The position numbers and the translations under genes are program-made. 64,000 nucleotides of DNA from contig NZ_JACAWV010000020.1 of assembly GCF_013390595.1 (NCBI RefSeq), positions 1-64,000 on the forward strand, given 5' to 3'. Source of the stretch: Rhizobium sp. RM. GTDB lineage: Bacteria > Pseudomonadota > Alphaproteobacteria > Rhizobiales > Rhizobiaceae. The notes below the pieces were generated by a model. It worked only from the letters and a program-made list of their open reading frames with translations. It was not told the origin of the DNA and searched no databases. How positions within the stretch are numbered: position 1 is the stretch's first letter; each line of letters begins with the position of its first letter. Below are positions 54,975 to 64,000 of the stretch, piece after piece.

Positions 54975-55634
54975 ATGACCCTGATACTGACCGATATCAC
55001 CAAATCCTATTTAACGGCGGAAGGTCCGACGCAGATATTGCGTGGTGTTGATCTTCACCTGAATTCGGCCGAAAGCCTTGCACTGACCGGCGAGTCCGGT
55101 AGCGGCAAGAGCACTTTGCTCCATCTTGTCGGAGGCCTCGACAAACCCGATGGCGGCACGATTGTTGTGAACGGGCGCGAGATCGCCCGCCTGGATGATA
55201 CCGACCGTGCCAATTATCGTCGCGTTGATGTCGGCGTCGTCTTCCAGCAATTCAATCTGATCCCGAGCCTCGACGTTGCCGCGAATGTCTCCTTCCATGC
55301 CAAGCTTGCCGGTCGTTTTGATCCTGCCTGGGAACGAGAGCTGGTTCATGCGCTCGGCATTGACCCGTTCCTGAAACGTTATCCGGAACAGCTTTCCGGT
55401 GGTCAGCAACAGCGGGTCGCGATTGCCCGCACACTCGCGGCAAGACCTGCGCTGGTACTCGCTGACGAACCGACCGGTAATCTTGACGAAGTGACGGCTG
55501 ATATCGTTATCGACGTCATGCTTGACCTCACCAGGAACGCGGGAATGGCGCTCCTTCTTGTTACACATTCGAGCCGCGTGGCAGACAAGCTCGATCGCCG
55601 CGTTCTGCTGCACGGCGGAAAGGTGGTGGCATGA
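54975..55634 (+). CDS. LolD/MacB-type ABC ATPase
   Basis: A 219-aa ATPase. Walker A GESGSGKST, Q-loop VVFQQFNLIPSLDVAANV, signature LSGGQQQRVAIARTLA, Walker B ALVLADEPTGNLD and switch His VTHSS are present. The block FNLIP and short length are typical of LolD/FtsE/MacB-class ATPases that drive FtsX-fold permeases by mechanotransmission rather than import. Its stop overlaps the permease start by 4 nt. It is divergent from fecI across 240 bp. Confidence 0.92.
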   Translation: MTLILTDITKSYLTAEGPTQILRGVDLHLNSAESLALTGESGSGKSTLLHLVGGLDKPDGGTIVVNGREIARLDDTDRANYRRVDVGVVFQQFNLIPSLDVAANVSFHAKLAGRFDPAWERELVHALGIDPFLKRYPEQLSGGQQQRVAIARTLAARPALVLADEPTGNLDEVTADIVIDVMLDLTRNAGMALLLVTHSSRVADKLDRRVLLHGGKVVA

Positions 55635-58045
55635 GTTGGCCCGCCTTCCGGGCGCTCCTTTCGCATTGGCGCTACCGGCCCCTTCAGTTCGTAACGCTCA
55701 TTCTTGGTGTGGCACTGGCGACGGCGCTTTGGTCCGGGGTGCAGGCGATCAACGCTGAGGCGCGGGCAAGTTATGGGCGGGCAGCATCGGTTCTGGAACA
55801 GAATGACTTTGTTCAAATGGTGGACAGGGACGGCAGAGGCATTCCGACAGAAGTCTATTCAAGGCTTAGAAGGGCTGGCTGGAACGTTTCGCCTGTCATC
55901 GAAGGTGATCGTAGGTTCGGGCAGGTTCGTATCCGGCTGATCGGTATCGATCCGCTGAGTATGCCGGCAAGTGGAGGAGGAGGTGGTTTTCGTGTCACCG
56001 GCACCTCTGATCTCGTTGCCTTCGTCGGAGAGCCGGGGCAACTGATTGTCTCCGCCGCAACGGCCAGCCGCCTCAAAGATGTCGGTGGTCTGTCCATTAA
56101 GACAGCCACGGATCTTCCCGACGACGCGGCCTTCGTCGACATCGGTGTTGCCGATCGCCTGCTCAACCGGGGCGGTGCGTTAAGCAGGATTGTTGTTGCG
56201 CGGATACAAAGACCTGGTCTCACCTCGCTCGAAACGCTCGCACCGGAACTATCGATACGTGCCGCAGGCGAACGCCCCGACGTCTCCAGTCTGACTGACA
56301 GTTTTCATCTCAATCTGACGGCGTTCGGCTTTCTGGCTTTTGTTGTCGGTCTCTTCATCGTCTATTCGGCGACGGGGCTGTCTTTCGAACAGCGGCGCGG
56401 CACGTTCCGCACGCTTCGGTCGGTCGGCGTTTCTCTCCGTGCGCTGACGGCCATGCTGGTTCTCGAGATAGCGGCTTTTGCGCTTCTGTCCGGTCTGATC
56501 GGTGTGATCATCGGCTATTTTGTCGCCTCGGCATTGCTGCCGGGTGTTTCTGCCACGTTGCGCGGGCTTTATGGCGCGAGTGTTCCGGGTGCCTTGTCCT
56601 TGAGACCGGAATGGTGGGCGGCCGGGCTGGCAATGGCGCTTTTCGGCACGGCACTTTCTTCGGTCCAGAGCTTGTGGCGGGTCTGGTCGATGCCAATCCT
56701 GGCGTCTGCGCAGCAAAGAGCCTGGGCAAGGGCTTCGACACGGAGCCTCACCATCCAAGCGGTGAGCGGCTTGATGCTCCTACTCGTATCGGCGGTATTG
56801 GCTCTTGTCGGGCACGGTCTCTACGTGGGCTTTGTACTCCTCGGCAGCCTTCTTCTGGGTGCGGCTCTGATCCTGCCCGCTGGCCTGGCATTCTGCGTGG
56901 GTATTGCCCAGCGGATGTCACGGTCTGTACTGGTCGAATGGTTCTGGGCAGACACCCGCCAGCAGCTTCCAGGCCTGTCACTGGCGTTAATGGCTCTCTT
57001 GCTTGCACTCTCTGCCAACATTGGGGTTGGAACGATGGTCTCGAGTTTTCGCCAGACGTTTCTCGGTTGGCTTGATCAGCGGCTTGCTGCGGAAGTTTAT
57101 GTCACGGCGCGTGACGAGTTGGAGGCTGCGCGCCTCAGGCAATGGTTTCCGAGCCATGTCAGGGCGGTTCTTCCCATCTGGAGCATTGAGGCAGACGTTG
57201 CCGGCCGCCATATGCAGATAGCAGGTGTCGCCAATGATCCGACCTATCGCGACAATTGGCCGATCATTGTCAGTCTGCCAGATGCCTGGGATGATGTCGC
57301 CAATGGAAAAGGCGCGCTGGTAAATGAGCAGCTCTGGCGTGCTGGCAGGGCGACACTTGGACAGGAGATCGAGCTTCCCGGAGGGTGGCGTACGAAGGTG
57401 GTGGGGGTCTTTTCCGATTATGGCAACCCGAACGGTCAGGTGATGGTGGGATTGGATGCTCTCGTACGTCATTACCCCACAGTTGCAAAGTTGCGCTATG
57501 GTTTGCGAATGGCGCCGGAGAACGTCCCGGAATTCAGACGCCGTCTGGCTGCGGACTTCGGTCTGCCCGAGGCCAATATCGTTGATCAGGTTTCCCTGAA
57601 GCGGCAATCGACCGCAATCTTCGAGCAGACCTTTGCCGTGACAGGCGCTCTCAATGTCCTCACGCTCGCGGTTGCAGGCTTTGCGATGTTTTCGAGCCTT
57701 TTGACCTTGTCATCTCTCCGGCTGCCACAGCTTGCCCCAGTCTGGGCGATGGGGCTTAGACGTCGTGATCTGGCTTTGCTTGAGATCGCCCGGACGCTCG
57801 CCCTCTGGTTTGCCACGTTTGTTGCCGCCATCCCGGTGGGACTTGCTCTTGCCTGGGTGCTGCTGTCCGTCGTCAACGTTGAGGCGTTCGGCTGGCGCCT
57901 GCCGTTGATCCTGTTTCCGATGGACTGGTTGTGGCTTGGTATGATCGCTCTGGTCGCCGCGATCCTGTCCGTGCTGCTGCCCGTACGCCGATTGGCAACC
58001 ACCGATCCGGCGGATCTTTTAAGGGTGTTTGCCAATGAGCGTTAG
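55631..58045 (+). CDS. FtsX-like ABC permease (large, duplicated form)
   Basis: An 804-aa inner-membrane protein. TM1 near 19-40, a periplasmic domain of about 190 residues, and the FtsX helix group around 225-320 (FLAFVVGLFIVYSATGLSFEQRRGTFRTLRSVGVSLRAL). Central helices at about 350-470 follow, then a second periplasmic domain and a final FtsX group from about 675 ending VAAILSVLLPVRRLATTDPADLLR. The 'RRGTFRTLRSVGVS' and 'TDPADLLR' segments are family marks. It pairs with the LolD-like ATPase and the AttH-like protein. Confidence 0.9.
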   Translation: MSWPAFRALLSHWRYRPLQFVTLILGVALATALWSGVQAINAEARASYGRAASVLEQNDFVQMVDRDGRGIPTEVYSRLRRAGWNVSPVIEGDRRFGQVRIRLIGIDPLSMPASGGGGGFRVTGTSDLVAFVGEPGQLIVSAATASRLKDVGGLSIKTATDLPDDAAFVDIGVADRLLNRGGALSRIVVARIQRPGLTSLETLAPELSIRAAGERPDVSSLTDSFHLNLTAFGFLAFVVGLFIVYSATGLSFEQRRGTFRTLRSVGVSLRALTAMLVLEIAAFALLSGLIGVIIGYFVASALLPGVSATLRGLYGASVPGALSLRPEWWAAGLAMALFGTALSSVQSLWRVWSMPILASAQQRAWARASTRSLTIQAVSGLMLLLVSAVLALVGHGLYVGFVLLGSLLLGAALILPAGLAFCVGIAQRMSRSVLVEWFWADTRQQLPGLSLALMALLLALSANIGVGTMVSSFRQTFLGWLDQRLAAEVYVTARDELEAARLRQWFPSHVRAVLPIWSIEADVAGRHMQIAGVANDPTYRDNWPIIVSLPDAWDDVANGKGALVNEQLWRAGRATLGQEIELPGGWRTKVVGVFSDYGNPNGQVMVGLDALVRHYPTVAKLRYGLRMAPENVPEFRRRLAADFGLPEANIVDQVSLKRQSTAIFEQTFAVTGALNVLTLAVAGFAMFSSLLTLSSLRLPQLAPVWAMGLRRRDLALLEIARTLALWFATFVAAIPVGLALAWVLLSVVNVEAFGWRLPLILFPMDWLWLGMIALVAAILSVLLPVRRLATTDPADLLRVFANER

Positions 58046-59105
58046 ATCGAAGTTCTTGGCGTTGGTTGCATCCGCCGTGCTAGCGTTCATCCCGGTCATG
58101 ACATTTGCCCAGGGCTTTGCTGGTCTAGGTTCGAATGCCGAGGGCTTTTCTGTTCCGCAACGCGGTGGCCCGCTCACCTTTCCGCGGGATCATGGACCTC
58201 ATTCCGACTACAGGATCGAGTGGTGGTATCTGACAGCCAATCTTGAGACCGTCGCTGGAGAGAGGCTTGGCGCGCAATGGACTTTGTTTCGATCGGCCCT
58301 GGCTTCAGGTGAAAGGCCGGGATGGTCTGATCCGCAAATCTGGATCGGTCATGCGGCGGTCACGACAGCCAGCCGCCACCACGTTGCGGAACGGCTGGGG
58401 CGGGGTGGCGTAGGGCAGGCAGGCGTTGTCGTTGCACCTTTCGAGGCATGGATCGACGACTGGAATATGATGGCCACGGGGTCTGGCAACGACCAGCTCG
58501 GTCAAATGACGCTCAGTGCAACCGGGCAGGATTTCGAGTATCGTTTCGAGCTCAAGGCAAAGGGGCCGCTGGTCCTTCAGGGAGATCGCGGCTACTCCGT
58601 GAAATCGCTGGCTGGACAGGCGAGCTATTATTATTCGCAGCCCTTCTACGAGGTCAGCGGAACTGTTGTGCTCGATGGGCGATCTGTCGATGTCAAAGGT
58701 GAGGCATGGCTGGATAGGGAATGGTCGTCTCAGCCGCTTGCCGCAGACCAGACAGGCTGGGACTGGTTTTCATTGCACCTTACAACAGGCGAAAAGGTCA
58801 TGGCCTTTCGTCTGCGCGACAGCGGCACGGGTTACACGTCGGCAAACTGGATTTCAGCTGACGGAAAGGTGTCGCCAATTCCGTCTGAGGATATTTCGTT
58901 CGATCCGCTTAGGTCCGCAGATGTCAACGGCAAGCAAATCCCGGTCGAGTGGCGCGTCAGAATACCCAGTCGAGGGTTCGACATCACAACGAAAGCGCTG
59001 AACGACAAATCCTGGATGAGTACGACCACGCCATATTGGGAGGGGCCCATCCAGTTTCAGGGTAGTGTTTCCGGACAGGGGTACCTTGAGATGACGGGGT
59101 ACTGA
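58035..59105 (+). CDS. AttH/CrtC-like lipocalin-domain periplasmic protein
   Basis: A 356-aa secreted protein: signal peptide at about 1-26 (...VLAFIPVMTFAQ), then a tandem lipocalin-like fold with the hallmarks HSDYRIEWWYLTANL, FRSAL, WIGHAAVT and DREWSSQPLAADQTGWDWFSLHL. This is the AttH/hydroxyneurosporene-synthase-like domain; no catalytic claim is made. ATG 58035 is used because it overlaps the permease stop by 11 nt; TTG 58029 is a poor alternative. ATPase-FtsX permease-AttH is a recurring cassette in Proteobacteria, thought to act in envelope export or lipid/lipoprotein handling. Confidence 0.87.
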   Translation: MSVRSKFLALVASAVLAFIPVMTFAQGFAGLGSNAEGFSVPQRGGPLTFPRDHGPHSDYRIEWWYLTANLETVAGERLGAQWTLFRSALASGERPGWSDPQIWIGHAAVTTASRHHVAERLGRGGVGQAGVVVAPFEAWIDDWNMMATGSGNDQLGQMTLSATGQDFEYRFELKAKGPLVLQGDRGYSVKSLAGQASYYYSQPFYEVSGTVVLDGRSVDVKGEAWLDREWSSQPLAADQTGWDWFSLHLTTGEKVMAFRLRDSGTGYTSANWISADGKVSPIPSEDISFDPLRSADVNGKQIPVEWRVRIPSRGFDITTKALNDKSWMSTTTPYWEGPIQFQGSVSGQGYLEMTGY

Positions 59106-59139
59106 GCAGAAAGATCCGCACGCGTCCGAACCTGAACGG

Positions 59140-61122
59140 TTAGCGGCGGGTCCTGATCGTGATGCCATAAGCCAGCCCCCCGATCACGCTCGCCACGATC
59201 CCCGCAGGCACATCCCAAGGAAATGCAACGATGCGGCCGATCCAGTCTGAAAAGATCATCAAAACGGAGCCAAATATTGCGCATCCGTAGATATGTCCAA
59301 TCGGTTTGTGAATGCCGAGAAGTCTGACGAGATGAGGAACCATCAGTCCGATGAAGCTGATCGGTCCAATGATGACTGTTGCCACACCTGTTAAAAGCGC
59401 TGTCACGATGATGATCGTCAGGCGCGCAGCGCTGGTATTGACGCCGAGGGACGTTGCCGTCGTTTCGCCAAGAGGCAGCATTGTAAGCCAGCGTCGAACG
59501 AAAGGAAGGATTCCCAAAATCATGACAAACGATATCAGCGTCATGAACGCATCCCATGGCGTTACGGAATAGGCCGATCCCGAAAGCCACCCCACCAGTC
59601 GAGTGAGCCGGATGTCACCAAAATAGGCCACCATAGACAAAAGTGAGCCGCTGAGAGCTGTGACCGCGAGACCGGAAAGAAGAAGTCTCTCTGGGGCGTA
59701 GGCGGATCGTTTGGTAAGTCTGAGTGCGATGACAAGAAACAACAGCGAGCCGCCAGCAGCGATGACCATTGTCTGAGGCCGGGTCAGTGGCGGTAAAAGA
59801 AAGATCACCGGCAGCATGATGAGTGCGGCATCAGAAGACACCCCGAGAAGTTCTGGGCTGGCGAGGCTGTTGCCGGTCATCCGCTGCATGAGACATCCAG
59901 CCATCGCAATCATGCCCCCGGCCGCGCCGGTTGCCATCACACGCGGCCAACGCCAAGGCAGCAACTCGCTCAGTTCGGCGTTTGTCGCAATGAAGAACCC
60001 ATCCGGCGTTCTTCCGATGGTGAGGCTGCCAATAATAACGACTGTCAGGCATGATATCGCAAGGCATAAGATGAACCACAGCCGCCCAGTTCTCTCACGA
60101 ATATGAGGGTCGCGTGTTTCTCCCATAGTCACGGGCGAGCGAACCTTGCGGAGTAGAAGCAAAATGAGGGGAGCAGCGAGGAGTGCTGTTGCTGTCCCGG
60201 CTGGAATGGCGATAACCGTCTCCAGAACCTGTATGGCCTGATCAGTTAACAGCAGAAGTGCGGCCGACAAGAGTGCGCTGTAAATCGCCCGTTGCGAAAA
60301 TCGGCGTGCACCTGAGAGGCTGGCGAGTGCCGATCCACCAAGACCAACGAACGCCAGAACGCCAAGCTGCGAAGTGACGATTGCAGCGATGGTGGCCGAG
60401 ATTGCCACCGCAACAAACCTTACAATTCTTGGCGAAAGTCCAAGGCTGCCCGCCGAAGCGTCGTCCAGATCAAGGAGTGACAAGGGTCTTAGCAGAACTG
60501 CGATGCCGCCAACGACAGCAGCTAATATTATCGTCAAAGTGGATGCGGTGTTCCAGTTGTCCTGTACCAAAGAACCGGCTTGCCAGAGAAGCAGATCGCC
60601 GAGTTCATCGAAATGTGTGAGTATCAGAATGGAGGTGAAAGCCTCGAGCAGAAGGCCCAGGATCAATCCGTTCAGGATCAGAAAGAGCGGTGAAAAAGAT
60701 CCGCGATAGGAAAGAGCAAGAACGACAGCCAATCCCACCAGCGCCCCGACGAGGGCCGGCATCACGAAGCTCGTTATGATGGCAGGCAGCCAGATCAGAC
60801 TGAGGGCGACAGCAAACCGCGATGCGGCCAGAAGGCCGATTGTTCCCGGTTCGGCGAGCGGGTTGCGTAGGCCCTGCTGCATCAGCGCGGTGGCTAGGCC
60901 TAGAAGACATCCACCTGCCAAGGCAACAATGAAACGAGGGACAGTGCCGTAAAGCAATTGAACGGATTTCAATTCGTTCGTCGGCAGATGAGGGAATGGA
61001 GATACGTCTGGCCAGCCTGCGCGTTGCAGATTGAAAGCGAATAGGGCAAGGCCAGCCAAGAGAAGAGTGGGCAAGATCAGCGACATACGGCGATCTTGCT
61101 GCCGGGCCACGAAATCAGCCAT
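59140..61122 (-). CDS. fhuB: Fused iron-siderophore ABC permease, FhuB type (set 2)
   Basis: A 660-aa double FecCD permease paralogous to the one at 47805. Duplicated blocks: FIVALAGGCLLGLATALMQQGLRNPLAEPGTIGLLAASRFAV in half one, and GAAGGMIAMAGCLMQRMTGNSLASPELLGVSSDAAL in half two; GPISFIGLMVPHLVRLLGIHKP near the end. ATG 61122 is chosen because it overlaps the FhuD-like stop by 8 nt. As in set 1, no ATPase gene follows; the next gene is the convergent AttH-like one. Confidence 0.92.
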   Translation of the reverse strand: MADFVARQQDRRMSLILPTLLLAGLALFAFNLQRAGWPDVSPFPHLPTNELKSVQLLYGTVPRFIVALAGGCLLGLATALMQQGLRNPLAEPGTIGLLAASRFAVALSLIWLPAIITSFVMPALVGALVGLAVVLALSYRGSFSPLFLILNGLILGLLLEAFTSILILTHFDELGDLLLWQAGSLVQDNWNTASTLTIILAAVVGGIAVLLRPLSLLDLDDASAGSLGLSPRIVRFVAVAISATIAAIVTSQLGVLAFVGLGGSALASLSGARRFSQRAIYSALLSAALLLLTDQAIQVLETVIAIPAGTATALLAAPLILLLLRKVRSPVTMGETRDPHIRERTGRLWFILCLAISCLTVVIIGSLTIGRTPDGFFIATNAELSELLPWRWPRVMATGAAGGMIAMAGCLMQRMTGNSLASPELLGVSSDAALIMLPVIFLLPPLTRPQTMVIAAGGSLLFLVIALRLTKRSAYAPERLLLSGLAVTALSGSLLSMVAYFGDIRLTRLVGWLSGSAYSVTPWDAFMTLISFVMILGILPFVRRWLTMLPLGETTATSLGVNTSAARLTIIIVTALLTGVATVIIGPISFIGLMVPHLVRLLGIHKPIGHIYGCAIFGSVLMIFSDWIGRIVAFPWDVPAGIVASVIGGLAYGITIRTRR

Positions 61123-62020
61123 CCGTGATCGTTCCCAGTTTTTGTCCGAGCTGGTTTGCAAATCGCTCTGCGGAACGTATGCCGCCGTTCGGATAAATAA
61201 CGGGCATTCGGATGACACGGCCGTTTTTTACAGCCGGCAGGACGTGCCAGAGAGCCCCGGCCTCTAATCTCTGCAAGGCAATGTCCGTCTCCTGTCCTCG
61301 GTCAAAATGGATGATGACAGCGTCCGGCTCGTCCGCCAGGCGAATAAGGGGCGCGTTGGTCACGCCGGCGGCGTTGACCCGACCGCTAAAGGCATTGCGC
61401 AGGCCCAGTTGTTTCAGCATGTCGCCCAACAAGCCGTTACCACCAAACAGTGCGAGATTTCGGCCGTCTCGGTTGAACCGGCAGACGTAAACGGGCCTCG
61501 AAAATGACTTCAGCCGAGCGCGGGTTTCGTCAATTTCAGACCGCATACCGGCTACGGCGCTTCGGGCTGCGAAGACGTGCCCGGTCATGTCTGCGAGCTT
61601 GGCAATCAGAGCCTCGCAGTGGGCGATGGCAGGGGTTTTGCCTGCGAAAACAGGGATAGGGGTCACTGGAGCGATGCGCGTCGCTGTTTCAAGGCCTGCT
61701 GCCTGCCAATCGGCGACGAAAATGCGCGATGGCGACAAGCGCTGGAGGTATTCCAGATTTGGCTCATTGAGTGGACCGAGGTCCGAGACGCTGTCAGGCA
61801 TCGAAGGGTTTGCTACAAGGCGCTGATAAAGTGGGATATTCGATGTTGCGACGGGCACGGCGCCGATTGTCAGCAGCAATTCGGTAATCAGCAGGTCCAT
61901 ACTGACGAAACGGTCCGCCTGCTCCTGTGCAAACGAGCAGGACGGTAATGACAAATACCCGAGGGCCGCAGATGCAGCCCTCAGGAAATCTCGTCTGCGG
62001 ATCTCTAATGACCCTACCAT
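61115..62020 (-). CDS. Siderophore-binding periplasmic protein, FhuD type (set 2)
   Basis: A 301-aa class III binding protein. Twin-arginine signal IRRRDFLRAASAALGYLSLPSCSFA near the N-terminus; the frame extends upstream to 62086 but inside the receptor gene. Blocks VSMDLLITELLLTIGAVPVA, LEYLQRLSPSRIFVADWQ and LFGGNGLLGDMLKQLGLRNAFSG follow the FhuD pattern. ATG 62020 overlaps the receptor stop by 7 nt, so translation is coupled. Confidence 0.88.
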   Translation of the reverse strand: MVGSLEIRRRDFLRAASAALGYLSLPSCSFAQEQADRFVSMDLLITELLLTIGAVPVATSNIPLYQRLVANPSMPDSVSDLGPLNEPNLEYLQRLSPSRIFVADWQAAGLETATRIAPVTPIPVFAGKTPAIAHCEALIAKLADMTGHVFAARSAVAGMRSEIDETRARLKSFSRPVYVCRFNRDGRNLALFGGNGLLGDMLKQLGLRNAFSGRVNAAGVTNAPLIRLADEPDAVIIHFDRGQETDIALQRLEAGALWHVLPAVKNGRVIRMPVIYPNGGIRSAERFANQLGQKLGTITDG

Positions 62021-64000
62021 TTGTAGGAAAGAGTTGCTGACACAGTCAGCGGTTCGCCGAAACGGCATCCGTCCGTCGAAACGCACGTATAATATTTTTT
62101 ATTGAACAGATTGCGGGCATTGAGCTTCAGATCAAGTCCGTCGAGATCCGCGTTCAACTTTCCAAGGTCAAAGGTCGCCATCGCGTCGAACATGACGTAA
62201 CCGGGAACATTGGCGACGTTGTCCGTCAGATTGGTTTCCCCGACATAACGCATCCCGCCGCCCACACGCACGCCTTCAAGTCCCAGGTCATCAAGTCCGT
62301 AATCTGCCCAGAGGGAAACACTGTGGCGTGGAACAAGTGCTACCTGCTGCCCAATCTCGGCAGGCTTGGCGCTTTGCGTAATCTCCGCATCCGTGAAGGT
62401 GTAAGCCGCGACGATGCCCCAGTTGCCAATATCTCCACGCGCTTCGAGTTCCAGTCCGCGAGAGTGGATTTCTCCCTGCTGATAAGCGAGGCCACTGGCT
62501 GTGTACGAGACGACATTTTCCTGTGTCAGATCGTAGACCGCAGCACTGAACTGCAGATTGGTGCCGACCGGCTGATATCGGACGCCCGCCTCGTATTGCA
62601 AACCTTCATTCGGCTTGAGAGCATTGCCGGTGATGTAGTCTGACCCAACCTGCGGAAGGAAAGACTGGCTGACGCTGAGATAAGGGGCCAGGCCGTTGTC
62701 GAAGAGATAGACGAGGCCTGCTCTGCCGGTGAAGGCGCTGTCGCTTTGCTCTACGATCAAGCCGTTCTGGTAGCTTCGGGTGGATGAATCCGCCCAATCG
62801 TGGCGACCTCCCAACAAGAGCACCCAGTGATCATCAAATTTGATCTGGTCCTGAAGGTAGATTCCGTACTGGTCGCCAATGCTGTCGGAGCCACGGTCAA
62901 CCGCGTAGCTGACGTTTGGTCTACCGATGTTAACACCGCTCGAGAGGTTGAGCGTGCTGTAGCTTGCACCACGATAGCGGTGGCTGTCGTAGGACCTGCG
63001 ATAATAGTCAAATCCACCCAGCAGGGTATGTTGAGCACCAAGGGCATCGAACTCGTATTCAAGCGAGTTATCCGACGTTACGCCGTAGGACGTTTCAGCG
63101 CGAGCCGAAGCCAATCGCGTCATGATCCCACTCGCGCTGATTGGCGCCAGATTGGGCATCATGTAATCCCACTGAATATCCGCCTTGAAATAGCGGGCTG
63201 CGTTGCGAAGTTTGAGGCCATTTTCGAACTCGTGCTCGAATTCGCCGCCAATTGTGTAAATGTCCGACTTGTAGGTGTCGAAGCTGTCTATTCCGGTGAA
63301 TGTGTCGCGATCAAGCCAACCGGATGTAATGTCAGAGAGCAGGTATGGCGGTGCAAAACGCGTGTCGACGTGTTGGTAGCTGCCGAGGACCGTCAGTGAC
63401 GTGGCGTCATCCGGCCGCCAGGTAAGCGCGGGCGCGATGTAAACCTTGTCGTCATCGGTCTTGTCGACCCAGTTGTCTGCGTCACGGTAAAGGCCTGTCA
63501 GGCGATAGCTTAGTACGCCTTCATTATCGATAGGTCCGCCAAAATCACCCGATACCTGCTTCTTGTTGTAACTGCCGTATTCAACATTCACTTCGCGCAG
63601 TGGTGTCGCAGTTGGACGTTTCGAAATGGCGTTGACGATACCACCTGGTGCGACCTGGCCATAGAGGACGGATGACGCGCCGCGCATCACTTCGACACGC
63701 TCAAGGCCGTATGGCTCCTGGCCGCCGTCATACACGTTGGACTGGAACTTCATCCCGTCGCGCAGATTACCGGTGTTGCCGCTTGCAGTGTTGAAGCCAC
63801 GGATCATGAAATCGTCGACCATCCGGCTAAAACCGCCAGATTGCGTTGTTATCCCGGGAGTATAGCTCAACGTGTCGGCCAGTGATGTGGCCTTTTGATT
63901 GGCAATCTGGTCTGCCGTCACCACACTGATGGATTGGGGTGTCTCGACGATAGGAGTATCGCTTTTCGTCCCGGATGAGGAGCTGCTGGCACGGTACCCC
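62014..64000 (-). CDS. TonB-dependent siderophore receptor (5' end outside window)
   Basis: An outer-membrane receptor of the FhuA/FoxA type, incomplete at its N-terminus: the frame is still open at base 64000, where it reads ...SGTKSDTPIVETPQSISVVTADQI. The plug continues with SLADTLSYTPGITTQSG, YGLERVEVMRGASSVLYGQVAPGGIVNAIS; the barrel ends LFNKKYYTCVSTDGCRFGEPLTVSATLSYKW with the terminal aromatic residue. GTKTDTP-type linkers are usual in ferrichrome and ferrioxamine receptors. Whether it carries an STN domain cannot be seen. It leads the set-2 receptor-FhuD-FhuB operon. Confidence 0.92.
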   Translation of the reverse strand, partial: GYRASSSSSGTKSDTPIVETPQSISVVTADQIANQKATSLADTLSYTPGITTQSGGFSRMVDDFMIRGFNTASGNTGNLRDGMKFQSNVYDGGQEPYGLERVEVMRGASSVLYGQVAPGGIVNAISKRPTATPLREVNVEYGSYNKKQVSGDFGGPIDNEGVLSYRLTGLYRDADNWVDKTDDDKVYIAPALTWRPDDATSLTVLGSYQHVDTRFAPPYLLSDITSGWLDRDTFTGIDSFDTYKSDIYTIGGEFEHEFENGLKLRNAARYFKADIQWDYMMPNLAPISASGIMTRLASARAETSYGVTSDNSLEYEFDALGAQHTLLGGFDYYRRSYDSHRYRGASYSTLNLSSGVNIGRPNVSYAVDRGSDSIGDQYGIYLQDQIKFDDHWVLLLGGRHDWADSSTRSYQNGLIVEQSDSAFTGRAGLVYLFDNGLAPYLSVSQSFLPQVGSDYITGNALKPNEGLQYEAGVRYQPVGTNLQFSAAVYDLTQENVVSYTASGLAYQQGEIHSRGLELEARGDIGNWGIVAAYTFTDAEITQSAKPAEIGQQVALVPRHSVSLWADYGLDDLGLEGVRVGGGMRYVGETNLTDNVANVPGYVMFDAMATFDLGKLNADLDGLDLKLNARNLFNKKYYTCVSTDGCRFGEPLTVSATLSYKW

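Overview
The window is bacterial chromosomal or large-replicon DNA, GC-rich and densely coded. It has many ABC importers, a C1-A72 initiator tRNA of alphaproteobacterial type, and TGA-N9-TCA palindromes of the kind bound by the rhizobial iron regulator RirA. Together these suggest Rhizobiales, most likely Rhizobiaceae (Rhizobium/Agrobacterium). That assignment is inference from protein style and regulatory sites, not from a database match. I see no insertion sequences, integrases, phage genes or CRISPR arrays.

Layout. (1) 1-2.7 kb: a terminator, an initiator tRNA-Met, a DUF2971 gene, an MgtC-family gene and a YqhA-type membrane protein. (2) 2.9-15.7 kb: a rightward run with an RND efflux pair, two tandem arginine/ornithine-type antiporters, arginine deiminase, a Tat-exported amidohydrolase, an AI-2E-type permease, a secreted lipase-like hydrolase, an SH3-domain protein and a DUF378 protein. 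(3) 15.7-23.1 kb: small cell-envelope genes, an orphan Imm45-like gene, a ProP-type osmolyte symporter, then a leftward DUF1028/RidA/flavin-monooxygenase group with a divergent LysR regulator. (4) 23.3-31.8 kb: a rightward catabolic unit with GH3 glycosidase, M20 deacylase, a PotD/fused PotBC/PotA-like importer and a nucleoside hydrolase. (5) 31.9-45.5 kb: LacI and DeoR regulators, a leftward operon (SDR, FAD oxidoreductase, HyuA, HyuB, RidA) and a divergent oligopeptide-type ABC importer, with two matching LacI-type operators in the shared promoter region. (6) 45.8-47.7 kb: a methyl-accepting chemotaxis protein. (7) 47.8-64 kb: an iron island with two FhuA/FhuD/FhuB-like uptake sets, an ECF sigma/FecR pair, two iron-responsive-operator matches, and an inserted LolD/FtsX/AttH-like cassette.

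How the genes fit together. The arginine block can import arginine, deiminate it to citrulline plus ammonia and exchange the product; the exported amidohydrolase could supply arginine from dipeptides. The 23-32 kb block looks like uptake and intracellular breakdown of a small glycosylated or acylated nitrogen compound. The 34-45 kb block resembles breakdown of a hydantoin-like or oxoproline-like ring compound imported by the divergent transporter, with RidA clearing imines made by the flavin oxidase. The iron island couples siderophore binding at an STN-domain receptor to FecR and the ECF sigma factor. Neither FhuBD set carries its own ATPase inside this window.
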